Shown piece by piece: positions 36,460-45,601 of a stretch of 64,000 nt of DNA. The notes beneath the pieces are model-generated. The model was not told the origin of the DNA. It saw nothing but the letters and a program-made list of their open reading frames with translations, and did no database searches. The DNA is from Pectobacterium carotovorum (lineage in GTDB: Bacteria; Pseudomonadota; Gammaproteobacteria; Enterobacterales; Enterobacteriaceae). The position numbers and the translations under genes are program-made. The stretch lies in assembly GCF_033898505.1 (NCBI RefSeq), contig NZ_JAXAFK010000001.1, positions 868,001 to 932,000 on the forward strand. Direction: 5' to 3'. Position 1 is the stretch's first letter. Every line of letters begins with the position of its first letter.

Positions 36460-36741
36460 TTATGACGCCCAGTAGGCACCGAAACCTGACGCACCGACGA
36501 TAAGGATGGCGCCAATGATGACGTTGCGCATGTCATGGAGGCTCTTGCCGTCAAACAAGACTTTGTATCCCACCCACATGGTGGCCAGCGTGATGGTGAC
36601 GGCGGCCAGTCCGAGCAGGCCGGTAGAGGTGTTGCTCAGCGTCTCATTGGCTTTATTAAATCCGCTGTCTGCTGCCAGCACCGGGCTTGCTATTAACAAG
36701 GAAGAGAGGACGGGCCAGTCATACTGTTTTCGTTTCATCAT
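36460..36741 (-). CDS. virB2: VirB2 major pilin
   Basis: 93 aa. Long signal peptide (cleaved after SPVLA), mature part with two hydrophobic helices (TGLLGLAAVTITLATMWVGY and MRNVIIGAILIVGASGFGAY) separated by KVLFDGKSLHD. This is the VirB2/TrbC architecture for the pilus subunit. Its ATG overlaps the virB1 stop (ATGA). Confidence 0.92.
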   Translation of the reverse strand: MMKRKQYDWPVLSSLLIASPVLAADSGFNKANETLSNTSTGLLGLAAVTITLATMWVGYKVLFDGKSLHDMRNVIIGAILIVGASGFGAYWAS

Positions 36742-37385
36742 TGTTCCTCTAGGGGGCCGGGAATGGGTAACGCGCCGCGTATCACGGCATTGGGGTAGCG
36801 CAGGGATGTCAGAACTGGCGTGGCGTTATCGGTAAGCTCGCCACGCATGACGGCGGCGGGGTAACGGATTGCCGGCACGAGCTTTTCGGCGGGAGGTCGC
36901 TGCCGGTCTTCCCGCGTTGACGGTACGGCGTAGCCGATGCGCTGGATGTAGCTGGTCCGGTTAAACGCGGATTCCGGCTGTTGGCCGGTCGTGAAATTTC
37001 CCGAGTAGTAGCAACTGAGCGCACGTTTCAGGGAACCGCCGCGGCGGTAGCAGTCGGTGAGGATGTGCTCAAACACGGACAGGTTGGTACAGGGGTCAAG
37101 AAGGTCACGGGCGCTCACGCCGTAATGACGGAAATTTGTGCTGGTGATTTGCATCAGCCCGACCGAATAGCGTCGGCCCTGTGCCGCCAGCCGCCCGGTG
37201 AGGCTGACGGCCTCATCCCTGCTGGCGGGGAAATGTGAAATCACACCTTTGCCACCGGGCAGAATTTCAGCGATGGCATACGGATTCAAACCGGATTCGA
37301 CCCGCGCCACATCAAGTGCCGTCGACGGGTGAACGCTGGCGGCGCACTGCATCGACAGCGTAAGAAAGGCTGTGGTGGATAGCAT
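36738..37385 (-). CDS. virB1: VirB1 lytic transglycosylase
   Basis: 215 aa. SLT domain with catalytic Glu in VARVESGLNPYAIAE and the conserved SVGLMQITSTNFRHYG, followed by LERVLSCYYSG-like LKRALSCYYSGNFTTG. The N-terminus could be a signal sequence. It opens the peptidoglycan for T4SS assembly. First gene of the virB operon. Confidence 0.93.
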   Translation of the reverse strand: MLSTTAFLTLSMQCAASVHPSTALDVARVESGLNPYAIAEILPGGKGVISHFPASRDEAVSLTGRLAAQGRRYSVGLMQITSTNFRHYGVSARDLLDPCTNLSVFEHILTDCYRRGGSLKRALSCYYSGNFTTGQQPESAFNRTSYIQRIGYAVPSTREDRQRPPAEKLVPAIRYPAAVMRGELTDNATPVLTSLRYPNAVIRGALPIPGPLEEQ

Positions 37386-37453
37386 GGTGGTCTCTTAACA
37401 GTCAGCCCGGCGGGTGTATACCAAGCCCCTGCCGGAGGAAGGTCAAAAGCGGA

Positions 37454-37675
37454 TTAAGCAGAGGCGGTATCCTGCGAAATGCCGCTATCTTCTCTGGGTT
37501 CAAGCAGCACCAGCTTGCCGGAGACAGCAATACCGGGTGTCAGCATAATATTCAGGCCAGACTTACCGTTATGAGCGAACGCCACGCCAACCCTGGTCCA
37601 ATACGTGTTTATTTCGCCCTGTGCATCGGGTTGACTTTCCTGGGTGACAAATACGTGATAAATGGGTTTTCGCAT
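37454..37675 (-). CDS. uncharacterised small protein upstream of virB1
   Basis: 73 aa: MRKPIYHVFVTQESQPDAQG followed by a predicted beta-rich segment (TYWTRVGVAFAHNGKSGLNI) and an acidic tail. No signal peptide. The pattern of a strand, TYWTRVGVAF and GLNIML looks like a small single-domain beta protein often found beside transfer genes; I give no function. Confidence 0.6.
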   Translation of the reverse strand: MRKPIYHVFVTQESQPDAQGEINTYWTRVGVAFAHNGKSGLNIMLTPGIAVSGKLVLLEPREDSGISQDTASA

Positions 37676-38069
37676 GTGGCCTCCTCTACTAAAAACAACG
37701 ATGAGTTAAATAAATGTCACATCCCAATTCTGCATTCCGGTTTTAACGGGTCAGCGAGAACATTCAGCGGCACCCTGAATTGTGGTTATGTGACAGCCCG
37801 AACCTTATTTTTAAAGAACAATACCCGTTCCAAGCGAATTAACGTCAATACGGGTAACTATTATGTAATGACGTCTTCATGATCAGATATCCGGGGCGGT
37901 ATATAAACGATAAATTCAAAGTTAAAATGAGAGATAAATTAACGGTGGAGAGGCTAAAACTCTGCGAGGAATAAAAGGAAGTGAAATAGTTAATAAAGAC
38001 GGCTGTGGATTTATAGTTAATGATAGAGACATGCAGGGGAAATATTCCTGCATGTCTCTGTGACCATTA
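37676..38069. promoter_or_regulatory. non-coding region upstream of the virB operon with inverted repeats
   Basis: About 390 bp, AT-rich, no gene. TGTCACAT (near 37718) pairs with ATGTGACA (near 37787), with the neighbouring CAATTC/GAATTG also pairing. TACCCGT and ACGGGTA form a second inverted pair at about 37825-37855. Likely contains the transfer-operon promoter; oriT is an alternative place. Confidence 0.4.
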
Positions 38070-38279
38070 TTAACGTCTTCGGCGTTCAAGTTTTTCCTGA
38101 CATTCCGTGCAGGTGGTTATGCCCGGCAGTGCCTGCCGTCGCTTTTCAGGAATGGGCTTTCCGCACACACGACAATGGAATAATGATGGTGTAGACCCTG
38201 GCTTAAAACGACTCTGTTCAATCATCTCTTCCAGTCGTTGCTCATTAAATTCCTGATCGCGGTCGATCTCATCCGGCAT
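38070..38279 (-). CDS. DksA/TraR-family zinc-finger protein
   Basis: 69 aa. C-terminal CRVCGKPIPEKRRQALPGIT-TC-TEC zinc finger of the DksA/TraR type, preceded by a short helical segment (EQRLEEMIEQSRFKP). TraR-like proteins bind the RNA polymerase secondary channel and alter promoter use without ppGpp. It overlaps the upstream DUF2857 gene by 11 nt and so belongs to the regulatory operon ahead of the virB genes. Confidence 0.85.
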   Translation of the reverse strand: MPDEIDRDQEFNEQRLEEMIEQSRFKPGSTPSLFHCRVCGKPIPEKRRQALPGITTCTECQEKLERRRR

Positions 38280-38856
38280 GTGTGGCCCTCCGGTCTGACG
38301 CCTCCCGTTCGCAAAGTGCGATACGCTTCCAGACGATGGTCAGTGACAGCCCTTCGACTTTCGGCAGCAGGGTTTGCGTTACCTGCATCATGGCGGCCAG
38401 CGCATCGGTCGATTCCAGGTTGGCCACCCGGCATTGTTGCCATTGCCGCCAGATGTCCGCATCCGTCTCTTCGTCCGGCTCTGGCGTCCGGCCATAAGGC
38501 ACACGGACGCCCAGTAACCGGCGGCGAAGGCAAACTTCGTTGGAGGTGAGGCCAAAATACTTGTTGAGTAGCGCAATTGACCCCCCGAGCCGGATGGCAT
38601 GATCGATACGTTGCTGCTGCAGAACCTCCTCACGGGATTTAGCCAGAAGCAGGTGTAATGCGTCGTGATGAACCGTCACAGCCAAAAACTGCGCAGACTC
38701 CCGACTGATGATAAACAGCTCGTCTAGTGATAATTGGTTGAGGGCATTCATTTCCTCGAAAGTGAATCCTAGCGATTCACAGTAACGAATGTTGCCATCC
38801 TTCAATGCATGCAGGGCATCGGTTAATACGGCGTAATTAAGTGATGGGATAATCAT
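38269..38856 (-). CDS. DUF2857-like integrative-element protein
   Basis: 195 aa. Begins SLNYAVLTDALHALKDGNIR; the middle HHDALHLLLAKSREEVLQQQ and IALLNKYFGLTSNEVCLRRRLLG looks like a helix-turn-helix region of the DUF2857 proteins encoded beside AlpA-type regulators in enterobacterial islands. Probably DNA-binding and regulatory; no experiment known to me defines its role. Coupled to the zinc-finger gene downstream and 14 nt after alpA. Confidence 0.65.
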   Translation of the reverse strand: MIIPSLNYAVLTDALHALKDGNIRYCESLGFTFEEMNALNQLSLDELFIISRESAQFLAVTVHHDALHLLLAKSREEVLQQQRIDHAIRLGGSIALLNKYFGLTSNEVCLRRRLLGVRVPYGRTPEPDEETDADIWRQWQQCRVANLESTDALAAMMQVTQTLLPKVEGLSLTIVWKRIALCEREASDRRATHAG

Positions 38857-38870
38857 GGTATTTTCTCCCT

Positions 38871-39065
38871 TCAGCCTATTGAGCGGCGGACTAATTTAAT
38901 ATTGATCCATTCGTCAATTTCCGATTCGAGCCAGGCGACACTGGCCGGGCCAATCTTGATTGAGCGGGGGAAGGTACCGTCTTTCATATACAGATAGATT
39001 TGAGAGCGCTTCAGACCCGTTTTTTCTTCAACCTGTTTCAGACGTAATAACTGATGAGATGTCAC
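38871..39065 (-). CDS. alpA: AlpA-family transcriptional regulator
   Basis: 64 aa from GTG 39065 with GGAG upstream (the frame extends to 39119 without support). MerR-like winged-helix of AlpA: LLRLKQVEEKTGLKRSQIYL, then GTFPRSIKIGPASVAWLESE-IDEW. AlpA proteins activate integrase/excisionase expression in P4-like and CP4-57-like elements. It heads the alpA-DUF2857-traR group. Confidence 0.85.
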   Translation of the reverse strand: MTSHQLLRLKQVEEKTGLKRSQIYLYMKDGTFPRSIKIGPASVAWLESEIDEWINIKLVRRSIG

Positions 39066-39203
39066 GGTATTCTCCTGTGGCAGATATAGCGCTAGCCGGG
39101 AGATAACACGACAACACAAAGTCGTGGTGTGGAGAAAGCTGATGAGCCCGTATTACGGAAAATACAATCCTTAATACGGGTTTTCATAGCGAAGGGCATC
39201 ATC

Positions 39204-40130
39204 TTACTTTTGTGTTGGCAGGGAAGGGGGCGAGCCGCGCTCAAGCGCAGCCTTGAGCGTGTCGCCACTGAATCGATCGGTAATGCCTTCCTCTGATGCC
39301 CATTGTTCAAAAATGGACAATAGTTTATACGGTTGCATGATTAGCGGACTGATAGTTTCATTATTTTTGCAGGCAAGCCAGAAGAGGCGTGATAGAGGGG
39401 TGGATATCCGAGTTGGAGAGGGTGGAAGTATTTCTTTTTCGATCGGTTTGTTGATCAACTTATCAAGTTCACTTTTTCTGAGGACAAAGCAGGCATCACT
39501 CGGTAATTCATGCATAGGAAAATAACATTTATTAAAATCTTTTTTTAGGTCGTTTAGTGCTATTTTTTCGTAATCATCCGATGAAATATCTTTAGGTAGC
39601 CTTTTTACTTGTCGTTCGATTCTTTCATGCCATGTCATCTTTTCGAAAACTTGAAACGCTTCCCCCAATAAAGAAACGGTAATGCCATAATTATTCGACC
39701 TTGCTCCAGTTACAGGTGGTGGAATCTTTAATGATTGTGCAAGTAAACGCTGTATAAGGACATATTCATAGCCGAGCAATGTTGTGTCGATGACTCTCTG
39801 TACAGGGTGGATATATCTTCCTTCAGTACTGAAAGTTAAATTGTTTTCGCTGACAAAGGAACTTTCGGCAAGCATGAATGATTTCATCGTTGACGAACTT
39901 TTTATTGGTCTTAGCTTTAATTTATGATTTCGTGATTTAATTTTCCTCAATATTACTGGGGATTGAAAATATATTGAAAGACGAATTTTACCTTGTAGCG
40001 CGAATCGATAAAAATCACTTTTTTTTATTTTACACCCATTCAATCCGTTGAAGAGTCTAACAGCCTCCCTGATAGTTATCCAATCTGGAATTCCATCTCT
40101 AATGTTTGGGTAAGTGGGCTTTTCTGACAT
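39204..40130 (-). CDS. uncharacterised island protein
   Basis: 308 aa from ATG 40130, eight bases after AAGGAG. Begins MSEKPTYPNIRDGIPDWITI-REAVRLFN, which resembles a helix-turn-helix start. The remainder has no recognised domain. More AT-rich than the transfer genes, upstream of alpA in the same direction. Similar proteins accompany AlpA/DUF2857 genes in integrative elements, but I cannot give a function. Confidence 0.55.
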   Translation of the reverse strand: MSEKPTYPNIRDGIPDWITIREAVRLFNGLNGCKIKKSDFYRFALQGKIRLSIYFQSPVILRKIKSRNHKLKLRPIKSSSTMKSFMLAESSFVSENNLTFSTEGRYIHPVQRVIDTTLLGYEYVLIQRLLAQSLKIPPPVTGARSNNYGITVSLLGEAFQVFEKMTWHERIERQVKRLPKDISSDDYEKIALNDLKKDFNKCYFPMHELPSDACFVLRKSELDKLINKPIEKEILPPSPTRISTPLSRLFWLACKNNETISPLIMQPYKLLSIFEQWASEEGITDRFSGDTLKAALERGSPPSLPTQK

Positions 40131-40294
40131 AGTACATCTCCTTTCACACAATGATATTGCTGATGAATGTCGCTGTGTTTTTGAAAGGTGTTTAAAATTA
40201 CGATTGATACTAAACAGGCCAGAATAATAGAGGCTGAATTTGTAAAATAAACACTACTTGTATCTGGTTGTGATATTTTTCAAAGAGGTAAAAT

Positions 40295-40332
40295 AAAATG
40301 GCTCAGTGATTTGGTGTTCACTGAGCCATTTT
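40295..40332. terminator. bidirectional terminator
   Basis: A 15-bp perfect stem (AAAATGGCTCAGTGA / TCACTGAGCCATTTT) with an 8-nt loop, downstream of the MFS gene and upstream of the 39.2-40.1 kb gene. Confidence 0.85.
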
Positions 40333-40349
40333 AAATGCTATGTGTACTA

Positions 40350-41543
40350 TCAGGAGTAATCGGAGGTGGTGCGTCTTTTATTTGAATTTATTTGTAATAA
40401 CATCCACAAAATACCAACTATTACAACTCCGCCTCCAACCCAAGTAGGGCTTGTAAGACCAGTAACATCCAGTGCTACACCTCCCAATAGAGACCCTAAT
40501 GCAATACCTCCGTTAAAACCGGCAATATTCAGTCCTGCTGCCACCGCTGGAGCTTCAGGTGCATGTATGTGAGATAGTCCGATCACTCTTGCTTGCATTG
40601 AAGGAACCGCTGCGTATGTCAATGCTCCAAGCAAGCCAATAAACAATGCCATTAACATTAAGGATGAGACAGAGAACCACATAGCAAAGAGGACGATCGC
40701 CAGACCAATAAGAACTGTCATCACTGCACGGTCTGCACCTTGCTTGTCAGTCAGGCGGCCACCCCAGACATTCCCGATAGCGGCCATCACGCCGTATACC
40801 AACATAAGCAAACTACTCGTACGCTCGTCTACATGCGTTACCTGAAGTAGAATCGGGGAAATATACGTATACAGGGCAAAAGATCCTGCATAAGCCAAAA
40901 CTGTAATTCCTGCTCCCGCAAGCAGTAGTGGATTGAACATGGCTTTTAAACCGTCCATGGCATTTGCTTGCAAGGATGGATCATTTTGATCCGTGGGCAT
41001 CAGCATTGCCAATCCAATGAAACCGATCGCTCCACTTGCCGTTACTGCCATGAATATAGACTGCCAACTCAACAGACTACCGATGTAGGTACCAAGTGGT
41101 ACGCCTAATGCCAACGCAATTGTAAGACCGCCAAAAACGACCGAAACAGCGGCGCCGGCACGATGTCGCCCGGCCAGTTGGGTTGCCACACTTGAAGCAA
41201 CAGCAAGAAACACTCCGTGCCCTAAACCGGAAGCAAATCGTGCAATCAACATAGGCGTTAGGGACTCAGACGCACTGACGATACCATTGCCAACTGTAAA
41301 CAGGCCCATAGCAACAAGTAATAATCTTTTACGAGGCCATCGTGTTGCCAACGCAGTTAATCCCGGAGCACCAATTACGGCACCGAGGGCGTAGGCTGTC
41401 ACCGCTGTACCTACATGACTGACACTGACGTTTAAATCAACTGATATCCTGGAAACCAAGCCGATCGTGACAAATTCAGTGAATCCCAAAGCAAAAGCGC
41501 AGAGTGCAAAGACATATATAACAAAAGGCATGCGTTCTTTCAT
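40350..41543 (-). CDS. MFS drug/sugar efflux transporter (DHA1 family)
   Basis: 397 aa with ~12 hydrophobic segments. TM1 FVIYVFALCAFALGFTEFVT and the loop 2-3 motif GAPGLTALATRWPRKRLLL fit DHA1 exporters such as YdhP/AraJ. It faces the inner membrane and would export a small molecule by proton antiport. Three nt after the stop of the DJ-1 gene, so cotranscribed with it. The divergent LysR gene at 42394 probably regulates both. Confidence 0.88.
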   Translation of the reverse strand: MKERMPFVIYVFALCAFALGFTEFVTIGLVSRISVDLNVSVSHVGTAVTAYALGAVIGAPGLTALATRWPRKRLLLVAMGLFTVGNGIVSASESLTPMLIARFASGLGHGVFLAVASSVATQLAGRHRAGAAVSVVFGGLTIALALGVPLGTYIGSLLSWQSIFMAVTASGAIGFIGLAMLMPTDQNDPSLQANAMDGLKAMFNPLLLAGAGITVLAYAGSFALYTYISPILLQVTHVDERTSSLLMLVYGVMAAIGNVWGGRLTDKQGADRAVMTVLIGLAIVLFAMWFSVSSLMLMALFIGLLGALTYAAVPSMQARVIGLSHIHAPEAPAVAAGLNIAGFNGGIALGSLLGGVALDVTGLTSPTWVGGGVVIVGILWMLLQINSNKRRTTSDYS

Positions 41544-41546
41544 AAC

Positions 41547-42251
41547 TCAGGCTCTTCTATTTTCAATAGAAGCCAACAAAGGCAGCATTGCCTCAGCGAC
41601 TCCTTTTGCGGAAGCGGGATTCTGTCCGGTCACTAATCTCTCGCTGACAATCACCTGTGGCTGAAAATTTGCGGCTGCAAGATGCTCAGCACCTCTTTGC
41701 TTCAGCGTGTCTTCAAGTAAGAATGGAACAATGTCGTACAACCCTACGGCACGTTCTTCATCGTTGGTAAAAGCTGACACCTTTTTGCCTGCAACCAGAT
41801 ATTCATTATCGGAAAGCCGAATATTCACCAATCCGGCGGGGCCATGACAAACCGCAGCGACAACGCCACCCTTTTCATAAATTCGTGATGAAACACCCGC
41901 CAACTCTATATTGTCAGGGAGATCCCACATCGTCGCATGCCCTCCTGCATAGAAGACGGCGTCATAGACGTCAGGATCAATCTGCGAGGGTTTTAATGTG
42001 GTTTTAGTTGCCTCGCGTAAGGAATCATTATTCCAAAAGGAGGCGTTAACCGGATCGCTGAGGTCTAAACCGTCAACATGTGTCTTGCCCCCCTTGGGAC
42101 TCACGAAATCAATTTCATATCCTTCTTTTGTGAGTACATCGTAGGGGTGAGACACCTCAGAAAGATAGAAACCACTGGGTGCGGCATCTTTACTCTCGGC
42201 TTGACCTTTACGGTCATGGCTGGTCAATACAAACAGGATACGTTTAGGCAT
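41547..42251 (-). CDS. DJ-1/PfpI-family (type 1 glutamine amidotransferase-like) protein
   Basis: 234 aa from ATG 42251 with GAGGAAG upstream (the frame extends 24 codons further without a site). Nucleophile-elbow Cys in VAAVCHGPAGLVN; FYAGGHATMWDLPDN and SPKGGKTHVDGLDL fit the Hsp31/YDR533C-like branch, which detoxifies methylglyoxal (glyoxalase III) or acts as chaperone. Immediately before the MFS gene, so perhaps a carbonyl-stress module. Confidence 0.85.
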   Translation of the reverse strand: MPKRILFVLTSHDRKGQAESKDAAPSGFYLSEVSHPYDVLTKEGYEIDFVSPKGGKTHVDGLDLSDPVNASFWNNDSLREATKTTLKPSQIDPDVYDAVFYAGGHATMWDLPDNIELAGVSSRIYEKGGVVAAVCHGPAGLVNIRLSDNEYLVAGKKVSAFTNDEERAVGLYDIVPFLLEDTLKQRGAEHLAAANFQPQVIVSERLVTGQNPASAKGVAEAMLPLLASIENRRA

Positions 42252-42393
42252 TTTAACTTCCTCTATATGGGGGGACTTAAAGCAAAATTCTTCTGACTGC
42301 ATGCGACATAACAGACTTGTCATATTGAGTCTTATTGTGGAACAATCTATTTATCCTTTAAATAGACCTAAACGGACAAACACTTACCCCAAA

Positions 42394-43311
42394 ATGAACA
42401 AAATAAACTTGAGAAATGACGACCTTGAAGTGTTTTTACACGTCGTCGACAGAAACAATTTCTCTGCCGCAGCACGAGACCTACAGATACTCCCCAAGAT
42501 GGTGAGCAAGCAGATAGCCAGGCTGGAAACTGCACTTGGCACTACACTTTTTGAAAGAAACACCCGTAATCTACGTATTACAGACGAGGGCAGAGCTATA
42601 GCTGAGAGGGCTCGTGTAGCGTTGGCCGTTCTGGATGAGATGAAGGAACTTTCCCGAGGGGATAGTGAGGAGTTAAGCGGAAATATTCGTTTGACTGCGC
42701 CCGCTCCGTTTGGCCGAAAATATGTTGCTCCTGCGATCGCTGCATTCTGCCAAGTACATCCGAGGGTGGGCTTTGATTTAAGGTTATCTGACCAAATCCA
42801 GGATCTTTACAGTGGTGATTTCGATCTGGCTATTCGTATGGGGGATCTGGCTGATTCTCGCCTTCTGGCCAGAAAAATAGCAAATAATAGACGTATTCTC
42901 ATCGCATCGTCCGAATACCTGAAGAATCATCCACCCATTGAGCGACCAGAAGATCTTTTAAATCACAACTGCTTAGTATTCGCTTACCCGGGTTTTTTAC
43001 ACAATTCATGGACGTTACGTAAAGACGGTCATGAAAGAAGCATCAGCGTTACTGGCAACCTTATCAGTGACAACGGAGACGTATTGCATGCCTGGAGTTT
43101 GGCGGGGCTTGGCATATCTCTTCGAGAAACTTGGGATATTCATGATGAATTGAGAGCTGGGAAACTTTGCCGAGTTCTGCCTGATTGGGAAGCAAACACA
43201 TCTCAGATCAGTGTTGTCCGGGCGCGGCGAGAACCAATACCCCGTAGGCTAAGTGTATTTATTGATTTCATGACTGAAAAATGGAAACGGGCACCATGGG
43301 ATGATGATTAA
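42394..43311 (+). CDS. LysR-family regulator (divergent from DJ-1/MFS operon)
   Basis: 305 aa from ATG 42394. N-terminal winged helix (LEVFLHVVDRNNFSAAARDL, KMVSKQIARLETALGTTLFE), then the LysR substrate-binding domain (FDLAIRMGDLADSRLLARKI, WSLAGLGISLRETWDI), ending PRRLSVFIDFMTEKW. The CrgA/DsdC-like style (SALL, LAGLGI) is common among regulators of efflux/oxidoreductase genes. The 140-bp divergent gap to the DJ-1 gene is the likely control region. Confidence 0.88.
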   Translation: MNKINLRNDDLEVFLHVVDRNNFSAAARDLQILPKMVSKQIARLETALGTTLFERNTRNLRITDEGRAIAERARVALAVLDEMKELSRGDSEELSGNIRLTAPAPFGRKYVAPAIAAFCQVHPRVGFDLRLSDQIQDLYSGDFDLAIRMGDLADSRLLARKIANNRRILIASSEYLKNHPPIERPEDLLNHNCLVFAYPGFLHNSWTLRKDGHERSISVTGNLISDNGDVLHAWSLAGLGISLRETWDIHDELRAGKLCRVLPDWEANTSQISVVRARREPIPRRLSVFIDFMTEKWKRAPWDDD

Positions 43312-43735
43312 TGTTCCGAGAGGTAGTCCGAACCGGTCTAAAAGAAGCTACCGCTTCGCTGACCAAAGGAATTTGTGATAACTCGATTTGAGTTGAGGTT
43401 GTCAACGTTAATAGATAAAAATACAATGATTGTTTAGTCAATTTAAAGGTTTAGCGACTATCACTCCCCAGGGTATGTAATAGAAGACAACACGCCAATC
43501 CGAATCTCATGGCATGCTTGAAACCTTAATGCCAACCAGTATAACGCACGTTAAATATAGCTATATCAATGGGTTATCTTGATATGTTCTATCCTTGCCC
43601 TATAAAATCCTTTAATTGTTAAAATAAGTTAATATGTATAGAAGCATTAACGGAACATGTTTATAACATAATACTGTGCAGGCTTTCGATTTTATGTCGT
43701 AATCGGAGAGCTTCAGGCTCTTAAGGATGCGCAGT
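43312..43735. other. intergenic region between two LysR genes
   Basis: About 420 bp, AT-rich, without a supported gene. No clear repeat. Confidence 0.4.
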
Positions 43736-44638
43736 ATGAGCTATCTGGTTCAGTTACGAAGTTTTGTTGAAGTATACAAAGCTGGTTCGATTTCAAAAGC
43801 GGCAATGCGGTTGGGCATAAGCCAGCCTGCAATGTCTGCCCACATTCATTCACTTGAGGCTTTTACCGGATGTGTTCTCTTTACTCGTCGTTCACATGGT
43901 GTGGTGGCTACAGTGGATGGGGAGGAATTGGCGAGATTGGTGGCTTCAGATTTAGAAACGATTGAACTGAAGTTGTCGATGCTTAGATCACGTACAAGAA
44001 AGTCCTCGGGGACAGTATCTTTCATCGGGCCAGCAGAATTAATGTGGTCAAAATTACCGTACTTGGTGAAAATATTATTCAATGAAGGTATTAAATTTAA
44101 AGTTTTGACAGGAAATAGGAAGCGCATATACAGCTGTCTTCTGGACGGAAGTTGTCAACTAGGTTTCACAACTTCTATGCCGGATAAACAAAAATTTGGA
44201 TATGCTGAAATTGGAATGGAAAAGTTAATAGTTGTGGTAGCGTCACTCATAGCAGACAACTTCAAAGAAAACGAGGACGTGATTGATACGCTGTCGAAGC
44301 TTCCTCTAATAGCTTACGATGAACAGTTACCCTTGATAAGGGAAGTTTTCCAGGATTCTTCGCGATTTTTTGCACTGCTTCGTCCGTCTATTACTGTACC
44401 GGATTTGCGGATTTTAGAAAGAATGATCCGAGAAAATATTGGTTGGACTGTGATGCCTGAGTATTTATGCGCCCAAAGCATAGCAGGAGGTCAGATCGTT
44501 GAAGTGAATGTCCATGAGAGACTCCCTATAAATTCAATCTATTTGGTATGGATTGATAGCTCATTACGTAACCCACTCGTTTCAGGAATAAGAGACAGAA
44601 TTCTCGAACTATCAAAAAATAGCGGATTTATGGTTTGA
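43736..44638 (+). CDS. LysR-family regulator (convergent with cupin/DJ-1/HAD/deacetylase operon)
   Basis: 300 aa from ATG 43736 (ATG 43727 lacks spacing for a binding site). HTH: QLRSFVEVYKAGSISKAAMR-LGISQPAMSAHIHSLEAFTG. The effector domain is less typical (SFIGPAELMWSKLPYLVKIL, WTVMPEYLCAQSIAGGQIVE). It converges with the minus-strand operon 44677-47654, sharing a terminator, so control of that operon is plausible but not shown by position of a divergent promoter. Confidence 0.85.
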   Translation: MSYLVQLRSFVEVYKAGSISKAAMRLGISQPAMSAHIHSLEAFTGCVLFTRRSHGVVATVDGEELARLVASDLETIELKLSMLRSRTRKSSGTVSFIGPAELMWSKLPYLVKILFNEGIKFKVLTGNRKRIYSCLLDGSCQLGFTTSMPDKQKFGYAEIGMEKLIVVVASLIADNFKENEDVIDTLSKLPLIAYDEQLPLIREVFQDSSRFFALLRPSITVPDLRILERMIRENIGWTVMPEYLCAQSIAGGQIVEVNVHERLPINSIYLVWIDSSLRNPLVSGIRDRILELSKNSGFMV

Positions 44639-44651
44639 GATACATAAAACA

Positions 44652-44670
44652 GGCAGCCTCATCGGCTGCC
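44652..44670. terminator. shared terminator hairpin
   Basis: GGCAGCC, a 5-nt loop and GGCTGCC, flanked by A-rich and T-rich sequence, between the convergent LysR and deacetylase genes. Confidence 0.75.
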
Positions 44671-44676
44671 GTGTCA

Positions 44677-45558
44677 TTATTTTATCCGTGGAGATCGCTT
44701 GGCAAAGTCATCTGCAATGTCATTCAATTTTAGGAATTTCACCCCTGGATGACCAAGCATATGAGTTAAGAGGCGTTCGAGCATCATTAATACGTGCGGG
44801 CGTCCAGATACGTCCGGGTGAATCGTAAAAGTAAAGATCGCATATTCATGCTCACGGTAGACCCAATCGAATTGATCTCTCCACAACTCTTCGATGTCCC
44901 TGGGATTCATGAAACCTTGGCTGTTGGGTTTTGTTTTCATGAACATGAAAGGAGGAATATCGTCGATTGTCCAACTGGCGGGTAATTCAATAAGGTCCGT
45001 CTCTTCTCCGCGTACCAGCGGTTTCATCCATTCGGTCGGTGTCTTGGAATAATCTATCTTGGTCCAGGAATCACCTTTCCTGACATAATAAGGCTGATGA
45101 TCATGATGCATTAGTGAATGGTCATATTTGATGCCATTTTCTAATAGAAGATCTGTGGTTACAGGAGAAAATTCCCACCATGGAGCGACATACCCAGTAG
45201 GTCTCTTCCCTGTTAATTTTGTGACTATGTCAATGCCTTTTAGAAGGACTTCTCTTTCTTGGTCAGGCGACATAGATATTGGGTTTTCATGACTGTAATT
45301 ATGAACCCCTACCTCATGTCCAGCATTGACAACTGCTTCCATTTGCCGAGGAAAGGTTTCGATGGAATGACCAGGCATAAACCAGGTGGTGGGGATATTA
45401 AACTGGTCAAATAGATTCAGAAGACGTGGAGTACCTACTTCGCCAGCGAACATACCGCGAGATATATCGCTTGGAGAATCTTCTCCCCCATAAGAAGATA
45501 GCCAGCCTGCAACGGCATCTACACCCACTCCAAAACCACATAGTATTTCTTTCGCCAT
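44677..45558 (-). CDS. polysaccharide deacetylase-like hydrolase (PuuE/HpPgdA type)
   Basis: 293 aa. NodB-fold metal site: Asp in [19 protein letters not shown] and the pair in [11 protein letters not shown]. This opening is like Helicobacter pylori PgdA and allantoinase/PuuE-type enzymes rather than classical chitin deacetylases. No signal peptide, so a cytosolic amide or cyclic-imide hydrolase is more likely than a cell-wall enzyme. Last gene of the cupin/DJ-1/HAD operon. Substrate unknown. Confidence 0.8.
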   Translation of the reverse strand: MAKEILCGFGVGVDAVAGWLSSYGGEDSPSDISRGMFAGEVGTPRLLNLFDQFNIPTTWFMPGHSIETFPRQMEAVVNAGHEVGVHNYSHENPISMSPDQEREVLLKGIDIVTKLTGKRPTGYVAPWWEFSPVTTDLLLENGIKYDHSLMHHDHQPYYVRKGDSWTKIDYSKTPTEWMKPLVRGEETDLIELPASWTIDDIPPFMFMKTKPNSQGFMNPRDIEELWRDQFDWVYREHEYAIFTFTIHPDVSGRPHVLMMLERLLTHMLGHPGVKFLKLNDIADDFAKRSPRIK

Positions 45559-45601
45559 GAGTTATTACTCCTCATACAGAAAAAATTGAAATAATATTGC
45601 G

